The notes under the pieces: model-generated
Databases searched by the model: none
Seen by the model: the letters and a program-made list of their open reading frames with translations, nothing else
What the model was told of the DNA's origin: nothing
Position numbers and translations under genes: made by a program
Assembly (NCBI GenBank): GCA_934691935.1
Contig: CAKUTH010000001.1
Location: 124,001 to 188,000, forward strand
Direction: 5' to 3'
From: an uncultured Candidatus Melainabacteria bacterium
Lineage (GTDB): Bacteria; Cyanobacteriota; Vampirovibrionia; Gastranaerophilales; Gastranaerophilaceae
Length of the DNA: 64,000 bases
Shown: positions 34,613-43,135 of the stretch, in pieces
Position numbering within the stretch: the first letter of the stretch is position 1
Layout of the letters: every line of letters starts with the position of its first letter

Positions 34613-36718
34613 ATGAAGAAAATTTTGGTATTAATTTCTGTTTTAGCATTGGGAATACCAGCTTTTGCAGGGTTTAAAGAACATTTTGACCTTGGTCAGC
34701 AGTATCTTTCAAACTACAGATATTCTGGAGCTATTTCCGAATTCAAAAGCGCCTTAAGGATTAATTATCTTGATAATTCCGCTCGTATCGGACTTATAAA
34801 TTCATACCTTGCTCGAGGAATGTATTATGCAAATACAGACAAAGATTTTCAAAAAGCTGCTGACGACTACCGTTCAGCCTTATTTTATTTGATATACTAC
34901 CCTAATGCAAATCAAGTTAAAAATTCATCTCAAGCAATTGTTAATGTCACATCAAACTTAAACAAATGTTTGAACGAAATAAAATTTGATACAACACCTT
35001 CAAACAGATACAACACTGCAAAACTACTTAGGGCCGAAGGTAATTTCTCCGCTGCAGGTTTTGAGTTCAACCAATCATTGGCGGATACTTCACTAATCAA
35101 GGATAGTTTCCAACAAACAGGTGACATAATGAAACTTTTGGGCAACAATCCTAAAGCATCTGAATACTACAAAAAAGCTGTTTCTGTTGCGCCAAACGAT
35201 ATTGATTTAAGGCTTTCTTATGCAAAAATACTTGACTCACTAGAACAAGAGGACAAAGCTGTTGAAGAATACAACTATATTCTGACCAAAACCGATGATA
35301 ACAAAGAGGTTTTATACTCATTAGAAAGAATTTACAAACGCAAATTGGAAGATTCTCCAAATGACGCATCTGTAACAGCAAATCTTGGTGCTATTATGCA
35401 AAAGCTCAACAACTACGATGAAGCCTTGAGATATTATTCAAAAGCTGAATATTTAGACCCTTCTAATACAAACACAAGAATTAATGTAGGAACTTTGTAT
35501 CAGCAAAAAGGTGATTATAAAACTGCAATTACAGCCTACGATTCTGTTTTAATTCTAAACCCAGATAATATTCAAGCGAATATATACAAGGCTCAATCTC
35601 TTGCGAAAATGGGAGATAGCAAAGGGGCATTAGAACTTTACAAAAAAGTATTAGCCAAAGACCCTGCCAACGAAATTGTTCAAAACGAAATGATTTCGAT
35701 GGTAAAAGATACAATGACGCCCATACAATTTGTTGATTATGTAAAGAAAAACGCACCAAATTCTGCTGGAGATATTTTATATAACTACGCATTAGATTTA
35801 CATAAGCAAAACAAACTTGTTGATGCCAAAAACTTATATAACGAAGTTATCAAACTAGAACCTGATAATGCTGAAGTTTATGTAAACTTGGCTATTGCAC
35901 AGGGACAAGATAAAAACTATGAACAAGCTCTCAGCACCTTGAAATCAGCCAGCACGAAATTCCCAAACAATTCTCAAATAATTGATGCTATGAAATCAAT
36001 CAGCGCACAGTCAACAGACGAAAAACTTGAGATTGCAGGGAACTATTTTAATAACAAAGAATACCAAAACGCGATAGATGAATATCTAAAAATCACCCCA
36101 GCAACCGCTGATACAATGCTTGGAGTTGCTTCGGCTTATCAAAACTTGGGTAATAACAGTAAGGCTTTAGAATATTATTTGGAAGCATTTAAACTTGCTC
36201 CGACAAATTCTGATATTGCATACTATATTTCTGCACTTTATGCAGAAATTGAAGATTTTGCAAACGCAAATGTTTATATCCAAAAATCATTAACTTTAAA
36301 CAAAAATAACAAGCAAGCACAAGAGTTAAAAAACATGCTTGCAGAAAACCAAAACGCCCAAATTTTAACAAATGCAATTTCTTTGTTTGACAATGAAAAA
36401 TATACAGAAAGTTTAACTGAACTTAATAAGTTATTAAATTCTGACAGCAAAAACTCCTACGGCTATTATTATCGAGGTATGATTTACGACACGCAAAACA
36501 AATACAAAGATGCTTTAGTTGACTACAAAAAAGCTATCAGCCTAAATCCAGAATTAACAATCGTAAATTATCTTATCGGAGTTGATTATGACATGCTTGA
36601 AGATTACAAAAACGCCATAAGCTATTACAAATCTTTCCTTGCTAGCTACACAGAAGACGACGATTACAAAAAATACGCACAAGACAGAGTCGGTGAATTG
36701 AGCGCTTATGTCAAATAA
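34613..36718 (+). CDS. Exported TPR-repeat protein
   Basis: This protein is about 701 aa. A signal peptide (MKKILVLISVLALGIPAFAG) is followed by some fifteen TPR-type repeats to the C-terminus, e.g. DEALRYYSKAEYLDPSNT and KDALVDYKKAISLNPELT. I start at ATG 34613, with GAAGGG upstream; the in-frame TTG at 34589 lies before the ribosome site. TPR arrays scaffold protein complexes, and here the site is periplasmic or surface. It overlaps the dus gene by 11 bases. The partner is unknown. Confidence 0.85.
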   Translation: MKKILVLISVLALGIPAFAGFKEHFDLGQQYLSNYRYSGAISEFKSALRINYLDNSARIGLINSYLARGMYYANTDKDFQKAADDYRSALFYLIYYPNANQVKNSSQAIVNVTSNLNKCLNEIKFDTTPSNRYNTAKLLRAEGNFSAAGFEFNQSLADTSLIKDSFQQTGDIMKLLGNNPKASEYYKKAVSVAPNDIDLRLSYAKILDSLEQEDKAVEEYNYILTKTDDNKEVLYSLERIYKRKLEDSPNDASVTANLGAIMQKLNNYDEALRYYSKAEYLDPSNTNTRINVGTLYQQKGDYKTAITAYDSVLILNPDNIQANIYKAQSLAKMGDSKGALELYKKVLAKDPANEIVQNEMISMVKDTMTPIQFVDYVKKNAPNSAGDILYNYALDLHKQNKLVDAKNLYNEVIKLEPDNAEVYVNLAIAQGQDKNYEQALSTLKSASTKFPNNSQIIDAMKSISAQSTDEKLEIAGNYFNNKEYQNAIDEYLKITPATADTMLGVASAYQNLGNNSKALEYYLEAFKLAPTNSDIAYYISALYAEIEDFANANVYIQKSLTLNKNNKQAQELKNMLAENQNAQILTNAISLFDNEKYTESLTELNKLLNSDSKNSYGYYYRGMIYDTQNKYKDALVDYKKAISLNPELTIVNYLIGVDYDMLEDYKNAISYYKSFLASYTEDDDYKKYAQDRVGELSAYVK

Positions 36719-37670
36719 TCAGGTAACACAACTAATCCAAAGCCACGTATCCTTAGCACCAATGGCAGGGATAACTGATTATGTACTGAGAAGTTTGGTT
36801 AGAAAATATTCTCCGAATTGTCTTTTGACAACAGAAATGATTAGTTCGGAATACTTGGCACAGACTTTGAATGGCAGAACTGGTACAGAAATTTTAAAAC
36901 GCGACGAAAGCCATTCGCCTATTTCTTATCAAATTAGCGGTCATAAACCCCACATGATGAGGCAAGCCAGTGAATTTTTGAGCCAATACGCTGATATGAT
37001 TGACATAAACATGGGCTGTCCTGTAAAAAAAGTTGTTGGCGGACAGGATGGTTGTGCGCTAATGAGAACCCCAAAACTCGCTGAGGATTTGGTTAAAGCT
37101 GTAAAAGACGGTACAGACAAGCCAGTTAGTGTAAAATTTCGACTTGGTTACACGGTAGATGAGATGAACTATGTTGAATTTGGTCAAGCTATGCAAAAGG
37201 CAGGAGCAGAATTTATCACAATTCATGGTCGCACTCGTTCTCAAATGTATTCTGGCCATGCGGATTGGGCTAAAATTAAATCGTTAAAAGAAAATGTAGA
37301 TATACCAGTTTTTGCAAACGGTGATATTTTGAGCATTGATGATGCTATTGAATGTTTAAAACTTTCTGGAGCGGACGGAGTAGCGGTTGGCAGAGGCGCA
37401 ATTGGCGACCCTACATTGATTGCCAGAATTGCTCATTACATAAAAACAGGCGAAAAACTCGACAGACCACCACTTGAAAAACGTGTTGAAATGCTAAAAT
37501 GGCATTTGGATGAGGAAATTAAATTACGCGGAGAAGGCGTTGCAATAAAATTTATGCGAAAATTTTATCCGTATTATCTTGCAGGATTTGAAAACGCCAA
37601 ACAACTACGTTCAAAACTTGTGCTCGAGGATGATTATGAAAAAATTATTTCATTATTAACAATGCAATAG
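36708..37670 (+). CDS. dus: tRNA-dihydrouridine synthase
   Basis: This is a flavin enzyme that reduces uridine to dihydrouridine in tRNA D loops. SLAPMAGITDYVLR, then DINMGCPVKKVVGG with the catalytic Cys104, HGRTRSQMYSG and FANGDI are all DusB-type features. The length (320 aa) is normal. The ATG lies within the end of the upstream TPR gene (11-base overlap). Assignment to the DusB group rather than DusA or DusC is by general pattern. Confidence 0.95.
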   Translation: MSNNQVTQLIQSHVSLAPMAGITDYVLRSLVRKYSPNCLLTTEMISSEYLAQTLNGRTGTEILKRDESHSPISYQISGHKPHMMRQASEFLSQYADMIDINMGCPVKKVVGGQDGCALMRTPKLAEDLVKAVKDGTDKPVSVKFRLGYTVDEMNYVEFGQAMQKAGAEFITIHGRTRSQMYSGHADWAKIKSLKENVDIPVFANGDILSIDDAIECLKLSGADGVAVGRGAIGDPTLIARIAHYIKTGEKLDRPPLEKRVEMLKWHLDEEIKLRGEGVAIKFMRKFYPYYLAGFENAKQLRSKLVLEDDYEKIISLLTMQ

Positions 37671-37842
37671 TCTTTGAAAGACAAAATGGCTTTTTGCGGT
37701 GTTTTATATCATCTTTTACAATCTTCCACAGTTTTGCGCCACAGAATATTAAATGGTTACTGATTTTCATAATCACTTAAGAACCAAGCAAAATTAAATT
37801 TGCAACATCACGCCAAAACCCAATGTGGCTACGTGCGTAGCA

Positions 37843-39585
37843 CTACATTCTTTCTGGAGCTGTAACACCAAGAATATTTTCAAGAGCATTATGAAGAACT
37901 GTTTTCACACTCCATACAAGTGCAATTCTTGCGCTCATCATTTCTTTATCTTCGGAAATTACACGGTTTGCATTGTAGAAAGAGTGAAATTCTGATGCTA
38001 ATTCTTGAACATAACGACAAATTGTATAAACTTGTCTTGTTTCTGCAGAAGTTTTAATTACAGATTTCCATTCTTCAAGTTTCAAGATAAGTTTTCTTGC
38101 AGTATCAATGGTTGGCAAAACATCTGTTGCACTAAAGTTTTCAACAAGTTTGTTAAACTCGTCAACGCTCATAGGTGCAGGTGTTTTTTCACCAGTTTCA
38201 GTGTTAGTTTTTTCAGAAACAACATTTCTTAAGATTGAACAAGCTCTGGCATGTGCATATTGTACGTAGAAAACAGGGTTTTCGTCAGTATTTTTCTTTG
38301 CTAATTCAATATCGAAATCCAAAGTTGTATCAATATTTCTCATAGACATCCAGAAACGTGTCGCATCAACACCAACTTCATTAATCAAATCTTCAAGAGT
38401 AACCATGTTTTTACGTTTACCCATTCTGACTTCATTACCATCGATTACCAAGTTCACCAATTGTCCCAAAAGAACTTCTAACTTGTTAGGATCGTATCCG
38501 AGAGCCTCAATTGATGCTTTTACACGAGCTACATAACCATGGTGGTCAGCACCCCAAATGTTAATCATTCTATCAAACCCACGTTCTAATTTGTCGATAT
38601 GGTACGCAATGTCTGCTGTCAAATAAGTGTTTGAGCCGTCAGCTTTTTTGATAACTCTATCTTGATCATCACCATAATCTGAAGATTTAAACCAATCTGC
38701 GCCATCTTTTTGATAAATTTTTCCACTTGCTTTCAACTTATTTACACAATTTTCTACCTTGCCTGATTTGTGCAACGTTAGTTCTGAATAGAAATTGTCA
38801 AAATGAACTCTGAAATTATCCAACAAATCGCGTTGAACTTTTTCTTCGTAATCTTTTGCAAAGTCACACAAAGAATCCAAAGTAGCTTTTTCCAAAGGTT
38901 TGAACATTTCTAAATTCGTCTGCGGGAATTTCTTCAAATATTCTTTCGCAACAGGAATTAAGTAATCTCCAGGGTAAAAGTTTTTGCGTTCAACTTCATC
39001 TGTCGGGAAATCAACATCTTCACCCAACTCTTGGCGAACTCTGATTGCCAAAGAATTTCCAAGTTTTTGGATTTGAGAGCCTGCATCGTTTATATAAAAT
39101 TCTTGATATACATCATGTCCATAGAATTTCAAAAGATTTGCCAAGACAGAACCCATTGCAGCCCAACGACCATGTCCGATATGGAAAGGTCCTGTAGGGT
39201 TTGCAGAAATATATTCAAGAATAATTTTTTCAGTTTCCACATTTTGAGGTTTTCCAAAATCTTGAGGGTTTTTGAATATTTCTTCAACCAAATTTGACAA
39301 TAGTTTTTTGCCAGCTTTGAAATTAATAAAACCGCCAATTACAGAATACTCATTATCATCTTTTTCAACGAATTCAACAATTGCATTCGCAATCATTGGT
39401 GGTGCAATTTTCGCAAACCTTGCCAACGAAGATACATTAACAGCATAATCACCGAAATCAGGATTTTTAGGGCGTTCAACAACAAGTGAACCTTTGTTGT
39501 ACTCACTCATTGCTCCCAATTTTCCATTTTCAATTGCTTTTTCAACAGCTCTTTCAATTTTATTTATAAAGTAATCTTTAATCAT
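37843..39585 (-). CDS. argS: Arginyl-tRNA synthetase
   Basis: A class I synthetase that charges tRNA-Arg. The HIGH motif appears as FHIGHGRWAAMG (about residue 130) with ISANPTGP just before. The KMSKS region is the divergent VRMGKRKNMVTLEDL, as usual in ArgS. The C-terminal helical DALR domain closes the protein. I prefer ATG 39585, nine bases after GGAG, over ATG 39600. A -10-like TATAAT on the minus strand (39613-39618) stands upstream. It is divergent from mgtE. Two tRNA-Arg genes lie 2.8 kb away. Confidence 0.96.
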   Translation of the reverse strand: MIKDYFINKIERAVEKAIENGKLGAMSEYNKGSLVVERPKNPDFGDYAVNVSSLARFAKIAPPMIANAIVEFVEKDDNEYSVIGGFINFKAGKKLLSNLVEEIFKNPQDFGKPQNVETEKIILEYISANPTGPFHIGHGRWAAMGSVLANLLKFYGHDVYQEFYINDAGSQIQKLGNSLAIRVRQELGEDVDFPTDEVERKNFYPGDYLIPVAKEYLKKFPQTNLEMFKPLEKATLDSLCDFAKDYEEKVQRDLLDNFRVHFDNFYSELTLHKSGKVENCVNKLKASGKIYQKDGADWFKSSDYGDDQDRVIKKADGSNTYLTADIAYHIDKLERGFDRMINIWGADHHGYVARVKASIEALGYDPNKLEVLLGQLVNLVIDGNEVRMGKRKNMVTLEDLINEVGVDATRFWMSMRNIDTTLDFDIELAKKNTDENPVFYVQYAHARACSILRNVVSEKTNTETGEKTPAPMSVDEFNKLVENFSATDVLPTIDTARKLILKLEEWKSVIKTSAETRQVYTICRYVQELASEFHSFYNANRVISEDKEMMSARIALVWSVKTVLHNALENILGVTAPERM

Positions 39586-39636
39586 ATTTTTCATCTCCAT
39601 TTTTATAAGAAAATTATACTATAAAAATATTTGTTA

Positions 39637-39642
39637 TATAAT
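39637..39642 (+). promoter_or_regulatory. Putative leaderless -10 box of mgtE
   Basis: TATAAT lies exactly six bases before the ATG at 39649, and no ribosome site is present. The -35 region is weak and overlaps the divergent argS -10 box (39613-39618). Confidence 0.45.
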
Positions 39643-39648
39643 AATAGT

Positions 39649-41016
39649 ATGATGAACGTTCAAAATATTGTCGACAGATTACGAGAAATAATGGAAGATG
39701 ACACCCTAGAACAGCTCAAGGAAGAACTGGACGGGTATCACGTTGCGGATTTGGCTGACATTTTCCAAGAATTGAAACCTGAAGAACGTTTGCAATGCTT
39801 CAAACTTCTTGAGGTAGATAAAGCTGCCGACATTATGGAATATTTACCGCCACAAATGCAGGTGGAATTATTAAGCGACATTGATGAAAACTTGGCATCT
39901 CAAATCCTTACGCAACTACCTCATGACGCCGCTGCTGACGTACTTGGGGATATGGAAGAAGATGAAAGTGAAACATATTTAGATAAACTTCCTCATAAAT
40001 TTTCAGAAGAAGTCAGAGAACTTTTAACATACAATGAGGACACAGCAGGCGGGATTATGAACCCGATTGTCTTGACCGTGAATAGCGACATGAGCGTTCA
40101 AGATGTATTGAACCACATTAGAATAAAAGCTGAAAAAGATAACATGGAACTTTATTATGTCTATGTTACAGATAAACAAAATCACCTTTTAGGCGTTGTT
40201 TCTTTGAGAAAACTTTTGACTTCACCAATTACTCAAAAAGTCGAAGACATAATGATTTCTGATATTGTAAAACTCCATGTCGATGATTACAGTGACTATA
40301 TCACCGATGAATTTATGAAATATCAATACAACGCTTTGCCTGTAGTAGATTTATACAACCGTTTAAAAGGTATGATTACGTGGGATGACGTTCATGACTT
40401 GTTTGAAGAAGAAACCACAGAAGAAATTTATCAGTCTTCAGGTATTTCAACAGAAGTCGTAGATGAGGACGAAATCCTTTCAGGTAACGTCTTTAATGCA
40501 ATTCGCGCTCGTACTCCGTGGTTGTTCATCACACTCATTGGAGAATTTATCGCTGTAAATGTCGGACACCATTTTGATAACACTTTACATGCTCTCCCAA
40601 TAATCGCGATATTCATGCCATTGTTGGCAGGATTGGGCGGAAACATCGGCACACAAAGTATTACACTTATGGTTCGTGGTTTATCCACTGGACAAGTTAA
40701 CCTAAATTCCGCAATTCACCATATTTTAAGAGAAATGAGTATTGGACTTGTTATCGGTACTATTTTTGGATTTATGGTAACTCTGGTAACTTGGGGTTGG
40801 CAACATAATTTAGAATTAGGTATAATCGTTGGGGTTGCTATGGCAATAAACATGACAATGGCAACAATTATCGGTACGTTTACACCGTTTGCCCTAAAAG
40901 CATTAAAAGTAGACCCTGCAGTGGCATCAGGCCCTGTAATCGCTACCACTATTGATGTTTTAGGATTGGCAATTTATTTTACACTAGTATCAACATATTT
41001 AGTTAACGTTATATAA
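39649..41016 (+). CDS. mgtE: Magnesium transporter MgtE
   Basis: An inner-membrane Mg2+ channel. Domain order: N-terminal helical domain (about 1-125) with ADLADIFQELKPEER, paired CBS domains (about 125-255) that sense cytosolic Mg2+, then five transmembrane helices (about 285-455) with GGNIGTQS and PAVASGPVIATTIDVLGL. I start at ATG 39649, followed at once by another ATG. A TTG at 39631 is inside the promoter. The gene is divergent from argS and 15 bases upstream of the LCP gene. Confidence 0.96.
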   Translation: MMNVQNIVDRLREIMEDDTLEQLKEELDGYHVADLADIFQELKPEERLQCFKLLEVDKAADIMEYLPPQMQVELLSDIDENLASQILTQLPHDAAADVLGDMEEDESETYLDKLPHKFSEEVRELLTYNEDTAGGIMNPIVLTVNSDMSVQDVLNHIRIKAEKDNMELYYVYVTDKQNHLLGVVSLRKLLTSPITQKVEDIMISDIVKLHVDDYSDYITDEFMKYQYNALPVVDLYNRLKGMITWDDVHDLFEEETTEEIYQSSGISTEVVDEDEILSGNVFNAIRARTPWLFITLIGEFIAVNVGHHFDNTLHALPIIAIFMPLLAGLGGNIGTQSITLMVRGLSTGQVNLNSAIHHILREMSIGLVIGTIFGFMVTLVTWGWQHNLELGIIVGVAMAINMTMATIIGTFTPFALKALKVDPAVASGPVIATTIDVLGLAIYFTLVSTYLVNVI

Positions 41017-41031
41017 GAAGGAAATTTATAC

Positions 41032-42363
41032 ATGACAAACTACACACAAAATAGAGGCTCCAGAAAAACTAGGACAGATTCATTTGTAAGACGAGTAAAA
41101 CAAGAAAGAAAAGAAAATTCGTCATTCGGGAAAATTTTAGTTAGCATGATTATTATTTTTGTCGCAATCGTTTCATGTATATTTATTCTTGGCGGAAGTG
41201 AAGATTATGTAGCCAAACGCTTTGGAGAAGATTCTGTTATTACAAAGATTTTCCATAAATTAGCTCAAAGCAACGGAAACAAAGAGCATGCCGATTTTAC
41301 ACTTCCTTTTGGACTTAGACGTCAAAACATATTATTCTTGGGTGTTGATGCTAGTGACAATCCAAACGATTTATGGACTGGGACAAGAACAGATACAATT
41401 ATTCTTGTAAACATTGACCCAAAAACAAAATCAATAAACGCATTATCCATTCCTAGGGATAGTAAAGTATATTTACCTAAAAACCATGGAGTAAATAAAA
41501 TTAACGCAGCTCACGCTATCGGCGGTATTGAAATGACAAAGAAAACTGTCGAGGACACTTTGGGCGTACACGTTGATAGATACATTATGGTTCATGACAG
41601 TGCTGTCAAAGCTATCGTTGACGCTATGGACGGAGTTGACATTTATGTTGAAAAACCAATGCATTATAATGATTACACTGCAGGATTACACATCAACTTT
41701 GCAAAAGGCAATCAGCATTTGAACGGTCAACAAGCCGTAGAATACTTACGTTTTAGACACGATGCATTGGGCGATATAGGCAGAACTCAACGTCAACAAT
41801 GGTTGTTGAGAAGTATTTTAACTAAGCTCAAACAACCTGCAACAATAACAAAAATTCCTGAAATTATCTCTGTTGCAAAAAAATATGTAAAAACAGATAT
41901 GTCACTATATGAAATGTCACAATATGCAGGACTAGCCAAACATGTTGATATGGATAAAATTGAGATTGCAATGCTTCCTGGTGGACCGAACCAAAAAGGT
42001 TATATCAGCTATTGGATTTTAGACCCTGTAAAAACGCAAGAAGTTGTAAATCGTGTAATTTATCGTGATAGAGAAGCTATAGATGAAGCAACCCCTATAA
42101 CAGCAGGGATTATGTCTGCCGACAGCTCTATTGGTTCTGCGATGGAAGAAAAATTAAAGAATGCGGGCATTGAAGTCAAATGCAAGGGTAAAATGTCGCG
42201 TTCACATTCTCAATTTATCGCACACTCTAGCAAGATTACAAACGAATACTTCAATCATCTTAAAAAGAAAGAAGAAGGCATTGGTAATTTACAATTTGTA
42301 TATGACCCAGTAAATTATTATTGCGGTGAAACTGATTTCACGGTTGTTTTATCAGGCAATTAG
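41032..42363 (+). CDS. LytR-CpsA-Psr family wall-polymer ligase
   Basis: A 443-aa membrane protein. A Ser/Arg/Lys-rich cytosolic start is followed by a helix at about 34-54. The LCP domain spans about 95-250: FLGVDAS, RTDTIILVN, LSIPRDS, INAAHAIGG and RFRHDALGDIGRTQRQQ. A LytR_C-type domain lies at about 355-440. LCP enzymes move glycan chains from lipid carriers to peptidoglycan. AGAAGGAAA precedes the ATG. tRNA-Arg(CCG) starts two bases after the stop. Confidence 0.92.
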   Translation: MTNYTQNRGSRKTRTDSFVRRVKQERKENSSFGKILVSMIIIFVAIVSCIFILGGSEDYVAKRFGEDSVITKIFHKLAQSNGNKEHADFTLPFGLRRQNILFLGVDASDNPNDLWTGTRTDTIILVNIDPKTKSINALSIPRDSKVYLPKNHGVNKINAAHAIGGIEMTKKTVEDTLGVHVDRYIMVHDSAVKAIVDAMDGVDIYVEKPMHYNDYTAGLHINFAKGNQHLNGQQAVEYLRFRHDALGDIGRTQRQQWLLRSILTKLKQPATITKIPEIISVAKKYVKTDMSLYEMSQYAGLAKHVDMDKIEIAMLPGGPNQKGYISYWILDPVKTQEVVNRVIYRDREAIDEATPITAGIMSADSSIGSAMEEKLKNAGIEVKCKGKMSRSHSQFIAHSSKITNEYFNHLKKKEEGIGNLQFVYDPVNYYCGETDFTVVLSGN

Positions 42364-42365
42364 AT

Positions 42366-42439
42366 GTGTTCGTAGCTCAGCTGAATAGAGCGTTTCCCTC
42401 CGAAGGAAAAGGTCGCGGGTTTGACTCCCGCCGAGCACA
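42366..42439 (+). tRNA. tRNA-Arg (anticodon CCG)
   Basis: Cloverleaf: acceptor GTGTTCG/CGAGCAC (one G-T pair), D arm GCTCAGCTGAATAGAGC, anticodon arm TTTCC-CTCCGAA-GGAAA with CCG, T arm GCGGG-TTTGACT-CCCGC. CCA is not encoded. It begins two bases after the LCP stop codon, with no own promoter visible, so it is probably cut from a long mgtE-LCP transcript. Confidence 0.95.
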
Positions 42440-42464
42440 GTATGCTCAATGCAACTATTTATGT

Positions 42465-42470
42465 TATAAT
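42465..42470 (+). promoter_or_regulatory. -10 box of tRNA-Arg(CCT)
   Basis: TATAAT lies eight bases before the first base of the tRNA. A clear -35 is lacking. Confidence 0.5.
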
Positions 42471-42478
42471 AAATTTAT

Positions 42479-42552
42479 GGCTTCGTAGCTCAGCAGGATA
42501 GAGCAGTGGTTTCCTAAACCAAAGATCGCGCGTTCGAATCGCGCCGGGGCCA
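42479..42552 (+). tRNA. tRNA-Arg (anticodon CCT)
   Basis: Acceptor GGCTTCG/CGGGGCC (two G-T pairs), D arm GCTCAGCAGGATAGAGC, anticodon loop TTCCTAA with CCT, T arm GCGCG-TTCGAAT-CGCGC. The first anticodon-stem pair is a G-A mismatch. CCA is not encoded. Its 3' end (20 bases) is repeated 165 bases downstream. Confidence 0.93.
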
Positions 42553-42556
42553 TTTT
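42537..42556 (+). repeat. First copy of tRNA-Arg 3'-end direct repeat
   Basis: AATCGCGCCGGGGCCATTTT, spanning the T-arm/acceptor end of tRNA-Arg(CCT). An exact second copy is at 42702-42721. tRNA 3' ends are common integration sites, and a repeat of this kind is the mark such events leave. Confidence 0.85.
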
Positions 42557-42701
42557 GTTGTTAGACAAAATTGTCACGGTAGCGATGAGAACGCATTTGA
42601 CGTTCGAGCGCGAGGGAGCAGAGGGCGAAAGGTTGACTACGGAATAGACATAGTCTATGGAGTAGGCAACTGTAGACCCGTTTAACGCGACCGAGCAAGA
42701 C
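42553..42701. other. GC-richer segment between tRNA 3'-end repeats, no gene
   Basis: About 150 bases visibly richer in G and C than the surroundings. It holds small inverted repeats such as ATAGAC-ATA-GTCTAT and TTTTGT...ACAAAA. No convincing reading frame: a minus-strand frame crosses it and the tRNA gene and is rejected. It could be a remnant of an inserted element or a structured RNA. Confidence 0.5.
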
Positions 42702-42721
42702 AATCGCGCCGGGGCCATTTT
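42702..42721 (+). repeat. Second copy of tRNA-Arg 3'-end direct repeat
   Basis: This is identical over 20 bases to 42537-42556, with similarity continuing a few bases beyond (TTATTA against TTGTTA). From here to the next gene (42835) the sequence is AT-rich; I see no gene or terminator in it. Confidence 0.85.
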
Positions 42722-42834
42722 ATTATTAAGTAAAGTATTTATTTAATATTTTGTAACATTCTTTCGATAAAATGAACTATTTTGTTTAATAATCGTTATA
42801 AACATGTAACACAAAATGGAAAGGATTTTATCTT

Positions 42835-43092
42835 ATGAGAAAAGTTTTTGTATCACTATCATTGTTTGCGTTCATTTTTGGACTTTGTATGACACCTGTA
42901 TTAGCTGAAAACGCTACAATCACCCAACCAGCTAAAGTTCAAAAAGAAGGTTTAAAAAATGGACTTAAATACGGAGCTAAAAAAGATACGCAAGTCAAAC
43001 CTAACGGTCAAAAAGAAGGCTTGAAATATGGGTTGAAAGACGGTTTGAAAAACGGTTTAAAAGATGGGTTAAAAAATGGCGAAAAGAAATAA
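42835..43092 (+). CDS. Secreted GLK-repeat peptide, unknown
   Basis: An 85-aa protein with a signal peptide (MRKVFVSLSLFAFIFGLCMTPVLA) and a mature part made almost entirely of GLK(N/D/Y) units: KEGLKNGLKYG, then KEGLKYGLKDGLKNGLKDG. It is strongly basic (many Lys) and contains no Cys. The regular four-residue period is unlike a heptad coil. AAAGGA precedes the ATG. It lies 43 bases upstream of the SUMF1-like gene. No family is recognised. Confidence 0.75.
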   Translation: MRKVFVSLSLFAFIFGLCMTPVLAENATITQPAKVQKEGLKNGLKYGAKKDTQVKPNGQKEGLKYGLKDGLKNGLKDGLKNGEKK

Positions 43093-43135
43093 AAAACACC
43101 CCTTTATGTTTACACACTCATAATAAGGAGAATTC

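Noticed and set aside
37671..37842. Possible terminator or small RNA between dus and argS
   Set aside because: Only a 6-bp palindrome (GCTACG/CGTAGC) without a T run; too weak to call.
42464..42718. 84-aa minus-strand frame across tRNA-Arg(CCT) and the repeat segment
   Set aside because: It runs antisense through a tRNA gene and contains the repeat twice (MAPAR), which explains its length. No ribosome site.
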